From JANMCE01 sp963791625 (GTDB lineage: Bacteria; Actinomycetota; Acidimicrobiia; Acidimicrobiales; Ilumatobacteraceae): DNA of 64,000 nt. The notes under the pieces are model-generated. The model did no database searches, had not been told where the DNA came from, and saw only the letters and a list, made by a program, of their open reading frames with translations. The position numbers were made by a program, and so were the translations under genes. Position 1 is the stretch's first letter. The number at the start of each line of letters is the position of its first letter. Positions 58,553 to 64,000 of the stretch are shown here, piece by piece. The stretch covers positions 62,001 to 126,000 of the forward strand of contig CAWBTA010000007.1 in assembly GCA_963791625.1 (NCBI GenBank), in the 5' to 3' direction.

Positions 58553-59946
58553 TGCGAGCTGACGATAACGCCACTGCATTGCTCAAAGCAGGACTGGACT
58601 CGTTGCGGACGCAATACGCGATCCCGACCGCTTTCCCGCCCGATGTGCTGGAAGCGGCCGACAAGGCCGCGTCCCGCCCGGTCACGACCGAGGGTCGCCG
58701 GGATGCTCGTGACTTGCCCATGGCAACGCTCGATCCGGCCTCCAGCGTCGACCTCGACCAAGCGTTCTCAATCGCGGCCGAGGGCAACGTTTTGGTGCTT
58801 TCGTACGCCATTGCCGACGTCGGTTTCTTCGTCGACCGTGGGGGTGTGATCGAGGCCGAAGCGTGGAAGCGCGGTTCCACGGTGTACCTACCTGACGGAC
58901 GCACTCCGCAGTATCCACCCGTGCTCTGTGAGAACGCGGCCAGCCTGCTGCCGAACGTTGATCGGCCCTGCATCCTGCTCACCGTGCTGGTGGCCCCTGA
59001 CGGAGGCTCCACGCTGCGAACAGCCGAATGGGCCGTCATTCGCAGTCGGGCCAAGCTTGCCTACGAGACGGCCACCGCGGCCGAGTACGGAGCACTTTTG
59101 CCGGAGCTGTTCCGTCGCATCCATGACGCCGAGGACAAGCGTGGAGCGTCACGCGTCGACTTCCCGGAGCAGGACGTGGAAACCGACTCGACTGCACCCG
59201 GTGGCTTGCGTCTGGTGGCTCGTGAGCGTAAAGAGAGCGAGGACCAGAACTCGGGCATGTCCTTGGCCGCCAACCTCGCGGTGGCGCGGGCAATGCTCGA
59301 TGCCCACACCGGCCTGTTCCGCACCATGGAGGAACCGAATGGCGGTGCCATTGGTGCGCTCCATCACTCCGCCCGTGCGCTGGGAATCGTGTGGGAGAAG
59401 GGTGAGACGCTTCGGGAGTTGAACCGCACGCTCGACCCGAAGAACCCGAAGCACGTCGCCTTCTTGCTTCAGGCTCGTCGTGCCGGCGGGGGAGCCACCT
59501 ACAGCGTGTTCGACTCGGCCAACACGCCATGGCACGCGGCCATTGCCGACTCGTATGCGCATGCCACCGCGCCGCTTCGTCGGTTGGCCGACCGCTACGT
59601 GCTCGACCTGGTGGTGGCACTCACGTCGGGCCTCGCGCCCAATGCGGCCGAGCTGGCGACGCTGGCTGAGTTGCCTGCCGTGATGGAGCGAGCCGAATCG
59701 GTCGGCCACAAGCTCGACCGCGCTGCTATCGACCTGGTGGAGGCCGTGACACTGGTTGACCGGGTGGGTGAGGTGTTCGACGCGGTCGTGACGTCGGTGG
59801 AGCGCGGCGTCGCAGCCATTCAGATCGCCGACCCGCCGGTGTGGGCGAAGGTGCCAGCCCCGAACGCCGGACCGGGTGACGCTGTGCGCGTCACGCTTGT
59901 ATCAAGCGACCCCGCCGCCCATCTGATCCGCTTCGAACTCGCCTGA
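58552..59946 (+). CDS. RNB-domain exoribonuclease (RNase II/R-like)
   Basis: 464 residues, shorter than typical RNase R, with a compact RNB domain and no S1 domain. Catalytic acidic cluster ATLDPASSVDLDQAFS (Asp residues for Mg2+), PPVLCENAASLLPN and the end motif YAHATAPLRRLADRYVLD. Degrades single-stranded RNA 3' to 5' by homology. GTG overlaps the mreB stop by 1 nt. Confidence 0.9.
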   Translation: MRADDNATALLKAGLDSLRTQYAIPTAFPPDVLEAADKAASRPVTTEGRRDARDLPMATLDPASSVDLDQAFSIAAEGNVLVLSYAIADVGFFVDRGGVIEAEAWKRGSTVYLPDGRTPQYPPVLCENAASLLPNVDRPCILLTVLVAPDGGSTLRTAEWAVIRSRAKLAYETATAAEYGALLPELFRRIHDAEDKRGASRVDFPEQDVETDSTAPGGLRLVARERKESEDQNSGMSLAANLAVARAMLDAHTGLFRTMEEPNGGAIGALHHSARALGIVWEKGETLRELNRTLDPKNPKHVAFLLQARRAGGGATYSVFDSANTPWHAAIADSYAHATAPLRRLADRYVLDLVVALTSGLAPNAAELATLAELPAVMERAESVGHKLDRAAIDLVEAVTLVDRVGEVFDAVVTSVERGVAAIQIADPPVWAKVPAPNAGPGDAVRVTLVSSDPAAHLIRFELA

Positions 59947-59979
59947 GGGGCCGTGCGCTGTCCTCGGCCGTGAGGTCGG

Positions 59980-60003
59980 GTCACGCGTCCGCGGACGCGT
60001 GAC
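59980..60003. terminator. 24-bp perfect palindrome after rnb
   Basis: Half-site GTCACGCGTCCG with its exact complement and no spacer. As RNA it can form a 10-bp stem with a CGCG loop, suiting a terminator for rnb (33 nt after its stop) and for the converging EssC-like gene; as DNA it could bind a dimeric protein. Confidence 0.5.
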
Positions 60004-60139
60004 GACAGCCGGACTTGCGTGTCGAGCTGTTTGTCCTGTTCCGCTTTGCGGTGACTTTCATCTCGCCTCGTTATCCGGTTCGCATCACCCCGGAGCGCGC
60101 CGCTGAACACGCCGAGCTGACTCGCGCAAAAAGCACAAA

Positions 60140-60204
60140 TCATTCGCGCATAGACACCGCTCTGGGTCAAACGCGTCGTTGTATTTGCCGTATTGCGCGA
60201 ATGA
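60140..60204. repeat. 11-bp inverted repeat with 43-nt spacer
   Basis: TCATTCGCGCA (60140-60150) pairs with TGCGCGAATGA (60194-60204). Could be a terminator-like structure or small mobile-element ends; no gene inside. Confidence 0.35.
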
Positions 60205-60265
60205 AGGGGGTGCTACGCGCGGGTGGGCTGCGAGCTGACAGTTACCGGGAGACGGCCGAAGTACG

Positions 60266-62560
60266 TCAGCGGGTGACGCCGACGCTGCGGGCAGCGTGAC
60301 GGATGGCGGTGATGAACGGTGTGGGGTCGGGGTGGAGACGGGGAGCGGCGGGCCCGGTGGTATGGCGGGCGGAGATGAATGGGCGGGTGACGACCGGCTT
60401 TACCGCATCGGCTTCGCCGGGGCCCACCGTCGCGACGTGCACGAGGGTTGGGGTGTTGCCCGGCACGGCCCAACGCGCCTGGCCGACACGCCACGGCGCG
60501 TCGCTGAGCTCGATAGTGCCGAGGGTGGTGCGAGCATCATCCTCGGGTCCGAGCACGAGGTGGGCGGCGCCCGACGGGAGTAGCCCGGCGGCAAACAATC
60601 CTTCAGGGCGACGGGTGGCGAGTATGAGGTGCGGGCCACCGACGGACTGCTGACCGAGCTTCGCCAACGCTGCGGCTGCGCCAGGCACGGCCGCCGCCAA
60701 GGTAGTTGCATCATCAACAAAGACGACGGTACGTCGGGTGCTGATGCGCACGCCGTTGAAAGACATACCGCTCGCCAGTCGCTCAAGGGTGTCGGTGGTG
60801 CGGAGGTCATCAAGGCCGACGATCCAGGTGCGGAGGTGAGGCACGTTACAAAGACGATCGAAGGTGCCCTCACTGCCCGCGTCGATGGCGATTACTTCGA
60901 CCGAGTCCGGTGGGTGATTGAGCGCCAACGACAAAAGGAGATTGGCCAACGCGGTGCTTCGGCCCGATCCGGCCGGCCCGCTGACCACGACGTGAGCCGT
61001 CGTCGCCAGATCAAGCGCAACCAGTCCGTTCCTGTCGGCACCGAACGGGACGAGCGCGGTGCCCGCGGCAACGGTGGTGCGCCAGCGACTCACAATGTCG
61101 TCGGGCATGGTGTCGCCCTCGGTGAGTCCGCAGACGCGATCGAGTCGTAGGGCTGGCGGCTCGGTGGAAGGCGTGCTGGCCACGACCAGCGGAGCGAGTG
61201 ATCGGGCCCAGGCCAATGCCGTTGATTCGCTCAGTCCGGTGGCCAGACCGTCAACGCCATCGAGGTGGATATGGCCGTCGGCGTCGATCCGGGTGACGGG
61301 CGTGGTGGAGCGGGTCGCTTCGAGTTCGCTGAGGAGGCGCACGACGAGTCGGGTTTTGCCATGCGGGGGCGTGGTGATGGCTGTTCCGTCGGCGATGATC
61401 AACTCGACGTCGCTGCCGATAGCCGCACAGTGCGGCAGCCACTTCGTCCACTCCCATAGGCCGGGCGCCGATGACGCAACACTTAACGACAGTGATGCGG
61501 GATCGGTCCGGCTGGCCGATTGCACAATGATCCAGCGAGCGACTGACAACAGTGCATGGCGGGGGCCGGCCAACGTGAGAAGGCCACTGTCGCTCAGGTC
61601 GGCAGCGAGCGGAACCGACGGCAACCGTGAGAAGCGGCTGAGCACGCCCGAGAGTTCATCGGGGGACTGGCTGCCGGGCGCGATCGCGTCGGTCCAGCTG
61701 ATGTCGCCGTAGCCGAGTTGCACGGGCACATCGGAGCGTCGCGTCCAAAGGTCGGGGCTGGCCACCCGGACTGCTTGGCGAAGCTCGCCAGTATCGGCGT
61801 GCATCCGGCGAGCGCGAGTTGTGGCCGATTTATGAGCGCGGGCAAGGTCGGCGCGGAAGGTGGCGTGCACGGGATGGCTTGATTGCTGCAGTGCCGTTCG
61901 TTCACGACGACGCAGGCTGTCGACGTTGGGTGGCGTGACGTACTCAGGCGGCGCAGTGGCCTCGACAGCCCCAGGAAGGTTGATTTCTATGCGGCCCTCA
62001 GCATTGCCGAAACGTCGCCGACCCGTCGGGAACGGAGCCACCCGGAACAATGCGCTACCGACATCGATGATGTTGTCTGGATGAAGCGCCCGAACTTCGG
62101 GCACCGGGACGCCGTCGACCACCACCCGATCGACCGATGTGGTGATCAACGACACTTCGCCCGATGTCGTCACATCAAGGTGAAGTCGCGGCGCCGCGAC
62201 CGTGCCGAGTTGCAGTTCGGAACGGGCGGGTCCTGACGATCCAAGGGCGTGGCGCCCGGGCGGAAGGTCGACGGAGCCGCCTGCCGCAAGGCCGCCGATT
62301 TGGTACAACGTCACAACGGGTGCCACAACATTTGGCGCCGAGGCAAGCGCGCCAGAGCGACCAATACGACTCCCCGCAACCAGACCGCTCGCGGTCACGG
62401 GAAGATCGGCCTCGACGAGGCGCCCATCAATGCTGAGAGCGTCTCCCAAGCCGAGCTCGAGGCCGAGTTGTCCGACTGTTGTCGTTGCATCGGCAACTTC
62501 TATGACGAGATCGAGTTCGCGATCACCATCAACCGCTGTGACGAGAACGGAGAAACTCAT
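60266..62560 (-). CDS. EssC/EccC-like FtsK/SpoIIIE ATPase without membrane segments
   Basis: 764 residues. N-terminal ubiquitin/FHA-like region (about 1-175) ends in a small FHA-like domain; a charged linker follows, then a degenerate ATPase domain (about 300-460, WEWTKWLPHC, with no P-loop) and a C-terminal FtsK/SpoIIIE domain with Walker A GPAGSGRST (528-536, Arg for Lys) and Walker B VVFVDDA (612-618). Such proteins power type VII secretion. Unlike EssC/EccC no hydrophobic anchor is seen between the FHA and ATPase parts. ATG at 62560 overlaps the PilM-like stop by 4 nt. Could be a type VII ATPase or an unrelated FHA-FtsK protein. Confidence 0.82.
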   Translation of the reverse strand: MSFSVLVTAVDGDRELDLVIEVADATTTVGQLGLELGLGDALSIDGRLVEADLPVTASGLVAGSRIGRSGALASAPNVVAPVVTLYQIGGLAAGGSVDLPPGRHALGSSGPARSELQLGTVAAPRLHLDVTTSGEVSLITTSVDRVVVDGVPVPEVRALHPDNIIDVGSALFRVAPFPTGRRRFGNAEGRIEINLPGAVEATAPPEYVTPPNVDSLRRRERTALQQSSHPVHATFRADLARAHKSATTRARRMHADTGELRQAVRVASPDLWTRRSDVPVQLGYGDISWTDAIAPGSQSPDELSGVLSRFSRLPSVPLAADLSDSGLLTLAGPRHALLSVARWIIVQSASRTDPASLSLSVASSAPGLWEWTKWLPHCAAIGSDVELIIADGTAITTPPHGKTRLVVRLLSELEATRSTTPVTRIDADGHIHLDGVDGLATGLSESTALAWARSLAPLVVASTPSTEPPALRLDRVCGLTEGDTMPDDIVSRWRTTVAAGTALVPFGADRNGLVALDLATTAHVVVSGPAGSGRSTALANLLLSLALNHPPDSVEVIAIDAGSEGTFDRLCNVPHLRTWIVGLDDLRTTDTLERLASGMSFNGVRISTRRTVVFVDDATTLAAAVPGAAAALAKLGQQSVGGPHLILATRRPEGLFAAGLLPSGAAHLVLGPEDDARTTLGTIELSDAPWRVGQARWAVPGNTPTLVHVATVGPGEADAVKPVVTRPFISARHTTGPAAPRLHPDPTPFITAIRHAARSVGVTR

Positions 62561-63471
62561 CGCCGCCACCGTCGCCGAGTTGGGGCGTTCTCGCCCGCCG
62601 ACACCAGCAGCTCGACGACCCATGTTTCGCCTGGTTCGGCCGGCGCGAGATTCTGCCGACCACGGTCGAGTGGAAGAGCCTGGCGAAGGTCCACTGGCAC
62701 GAGCGGATCGGGTGCACTGCCGAGCGCGGCACCGACGGCTACTGCCAACTGGGCGGGTGTGAACCGGGCCGACAGCCGGTCGGAGATCTCGACGGCGGCG
62801 AGGTCGCTCACCGCCACGAAGGAGTGGTCGGCGCCAAGCCCAACGGCGTCGAACAATGGTGGCCCGTCGTTGCCATCCCCGTTTCGCATCGTGCCGTGGA
62901 CGGTGGAGCCGACCCTCACCGACCAGATGCCGCTGGTGTCGCGGTAGCGCAGCGCAAGGTCTTGCGTGGACTGCCAGAAGTCGGGTTGGGTGCGCGCCAA
63001 CGCGGACGGTGTCGTGTCGATCGATGCAACTGTGAAACCTGCCCGGTCGAGCAGTGATGTCATGCGGTCAACGCTGGATCGCAGTGCCACCGCCACAAGC
63101 GGGATGGCGTGATGGCTCGGTACCAGTTGCGTGACAACCTGTTCGGTAAGAGCGGCTGGACCGACTTCGGTCAGCAACGACATCGTTTCGTTGCTGTCCT
63201 CTTCCAGATCAAGCTGGAGCAGAATGCCGTCGGGCGAGCCCAGCGCAACCGCTACCGGCTCCCAGTTGAACGTCATCTGCTGCCATACCCGTTGGAGCAG
63301 CTGCACAATGATGTGCTCGTCCTGCACCCGACCGTTCACCACGACTCCGGCCGGTAGTCGCAATTCAGCCGCGTCGGTCAGCCGGGGGGAATCGCGAAAC
63401 TCCAAACGGGCCACTCGGATCGTCTGATCGGTAATCTGCACTCCCACCACTGCTGAGGTCTCACCGGCCAT
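62557..63471 (-). CDS. PilM/FtsA-like actin-fold protein
   Basis: 304 residues. VGVQITDQTIRVARLEF is like the first phosphate motif of PilM, then LPAGVVVNGRVQDEHIIVQL, the family's V-x-G-x-V/I-x-D step; AVALGSPDGILL and the second half ADHSFVAVSDLAAVEIS follow. No membrane helix. PilM binds ATP and PilN in type IV pili, but no pilus gene is nearby. Operon mate of the EssC-like ATPase (ATGA overlap), so it may serve that machine. Family call rests on motif style only. Confidence 0.62.
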   Translation of the reverse strand: MAGETSAVVGVQITDQTIRVARLEFRDSPRLTDAAELRLPAGVVVNGRVQDEHIIVQLLQRVWQQMTFNWEPVAVALGSPDGILLQLDLEEDSNETMSLLTEVGPAALTEQVVTQLVPSHHAIPLVAVALRSSVDRMTSLLDRAGFTVASIDTTPSALARTQPDFWQSTQDLALRYRDTSGIWSVRVGSTVHGTMRNGDGNDGPPLFDAVGLGADHSFVAVSDLAAVEISDRLSARFTPAQLAVAVGAALGSAPDPLVPVDLRQALPLDRGRQNLAPAEPGETWVVELLVSAGENAPTRRRWRR

Positions 63472-63519
63472 GCCACCACCTTAGGCATGGCATACCCCTT
63501 CCATCGGGTACCTGACGAC

Positions 63520-63525
63520 TACGGT
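63520..63525 (+). promoter_or_regulatory. -10 box of gene 63534 (leaderless type)
   Basis: TACGGT ends 8 nt before the GTG at 63534. Confidence 0.5.
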
Positions 63526-63533
63526 GGAAGGTT

Positions 63534-63920
63534 GTGAGTTCACGTTTGCGTGCGGAAGCACAACGGGGTCGTGCCGAACCCCTGCAACTCATCACCGTGT
63601 CGGACCGTCGTGCTCCGGCTGCTCCGTCGCGCCGCGCCTGGTGGGTGGTGCCCCTCTTGCTGGCCGGGACCGCTGGCGGATTCGTGGCTGGTCGTACCAC
63701 GGCGCCCACCAAGCAAGTCATCGTGACCGTCACGTTGCCCGCCACAACCGCTCAGCCGACCTCTACTGCCCGAACCACCCTTGCCCCCACCACGGCACCC
63801 GTGCCGATCACGACCGCAGCTGCGGCCGTTCCAACCACCGGCGCGCCCTTGCCGCCATCGCCGGAGACGACGGCCACACCCGCACCGACCGAGCCGCCCG
63901 TCGAGCCGTCCACGGCGTAG
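63534..63920 (+). CDS. small single-pass membrane protein, Thr/Pro-rich
   Basis: 128 residues. Basic cytoplasmic start (SSRLRAEAQRGRAEPL), one helix at about 35-52 (WWVVPLLLAGTAGGFVAG), then an exported Thr/Pro/Ala-rich tail like the 20830 protein, without its His/Asp end. Divergent from the PilM-like gene by 62 bp. No family known. It may be a surface spacer of the neighbouring machine. Confidence 0.7.
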   Translation: MSSRLRAEAQRGRAEPLQLITVSDRRAPAAPSRRAWWVVPLLLAGTAGGFVAGRTTAPTKQVIVTVTLPATTAQPTSTARTTLAPTTAPVPITTAAAAVPTTGAPLPPSPETTATPAPTEPPVEPSTA

Positions 63921-63945
63921 GAAACTGCTGAGCAAGTCGTTCTTT

Positions 63946-63963
63946 CTCTGCCTTGAGGCAGAG
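63946..63963. terminator. hairpin after gene 63534
   Basis: Stem CTCTGCC / GGCAGAG (7 bp) with loop TTGA, 26 nt after the stop at 63920. Weak, without T tract. Confidence 0.5.
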
Positions 63964-64000
63964 CCGTCGCAGGACGCTTGCGATGTTTTGTTTTGCGTTC

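Larger units (their letters stand above)
59947..60265. other. 319-bp convergent intergenic region with palindrome and long inverted repeat
   Basis: Holds a 24-bp perfect palindrome (59980-60003) and an inverted repeat TCATTCGCGCA (60140-60150) / TGCGCGAATGA (60194-60204) with 43 nt between. It is richer in A and T than flanking genes. A short frame (60015-60299) lacks family support. No gene called. Confidence 0.6.

Noticed and set aside
60015..60299. 94-codon plus-strand frame after rnb
   Set aside because: No family signature, no -10 box at the right distance, and it crosses structured repeats and the 3' end of the EssC-like gene.
1..64000. tRNA, rRNA, integrase, transposase or prophage genes
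   Set aside because: None recognised on either strand by eye; a tRNA scan could still find an overlooked tRNA.

Overview
The window is a chromosomal stretch of a high-GC actinobacterium, most likely an uncultured or aquatic member of the Acidimicrobiia (Ilumatobacter-like). This assignment is an inference from gene content: two WhiB regulators, a conservon (kinase, roadblock, DUF742, GTPase), an F420/LLM oxidoreductase, a PPOX-type flavoprotein, a DUF2342 metalloprotease-fold protein, a ppk1-Nudix pair as in mycobacteria, and a type B succinate dehydrogenase. I saw no tRNA, rRNA, CRISPR array, integrase or transposase.

Layout. 1-5.3 kb: alpha-glucan metabolism (glgP cut by the window edge, a GT4 glycosyltransferase, a GH57/DUF3536 hydrolase). 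5.3-8.0 kb: a tightly overlapping minus-strand operon (membrane protein, methyltransferase, galT, SRPBCC). 8.1-9.5 kb: an AlbA_2/HATPase/wHTH protein whose start codon and -10 box sit inside a perfect palindrome. 9.6-14.7 kb: a B12-binding mutase subunit, sucCD, azlCD, purH. 14.7-16.1 kb: a decayed ABC exporter behind a 56-aa Gly/Lys/Ser repeat peptide. 16.3-24.9 kb: mdh, a Nudix protein, deoD, a two-component system with a divergent Thr/Pro-rich exported protein, a 3-hydroxyacyl-CoA dehydrogenase, an Fpg/Nei glycosylase, DedA. 25-30 kb: the conservon and a divergent ATPase. 30-36.3 kb: a frameshifted proton pyrophosphatase and sdhCAB. 36.3-45 kb: PPOX protein, nuclease-like protein, LLM oxidoreductase, GH2, MoxR ATPase, MFS, a GH1-fold protein lacking both catalytic glutamates, adenylate cyclase. 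45-49.4 kb: VWA protein, an ESX-like pair ending in phospholipase A2, whiB-tatA-whiB. 49.5-60 kb: ppk1-Nudix-MFS, DUF2342 protein, epimerase, PDZ pseudoprotease, moaE-mreB-rnb. 60.3-63.9 kb: an EssC-like FtsK/SpoIIIE ATPase, a PilM-like protein and a small Thr/Pro-rich membrane protein.

How it works together. Much of the window is central metabolism: malate dehydrogenase, succinyl-CoA synthetase and succinate dehydrogenase supply TCA steps, the B12 protein can feed methylmalonyl-CoA into succinyl-CoA, and glycogen, polyphosphate and pyrophosphate genes handle storage and energy. Accessory biology is concentrated in the AlbA_2 locus, the repeat-peptide/exporter remnant, the WXG-like phospholipase pair and the EssC/PilM pair.

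A window-wide regulatory theme is visible. More than 20 first-in-operon genes have a TAnnnT hexamer ending 6-8 nt before the start codon, the geometry of leaderless transcription, whereas genes inside operons overlap the previous stop by 4 nt (ATGA/GTGA) or 1 nt (TAGTG). Two genes show single-base frameshifts in short homopolymers (hppA, ABC exporter), so sequencing or assembly error must be excluded before calling them decayed.
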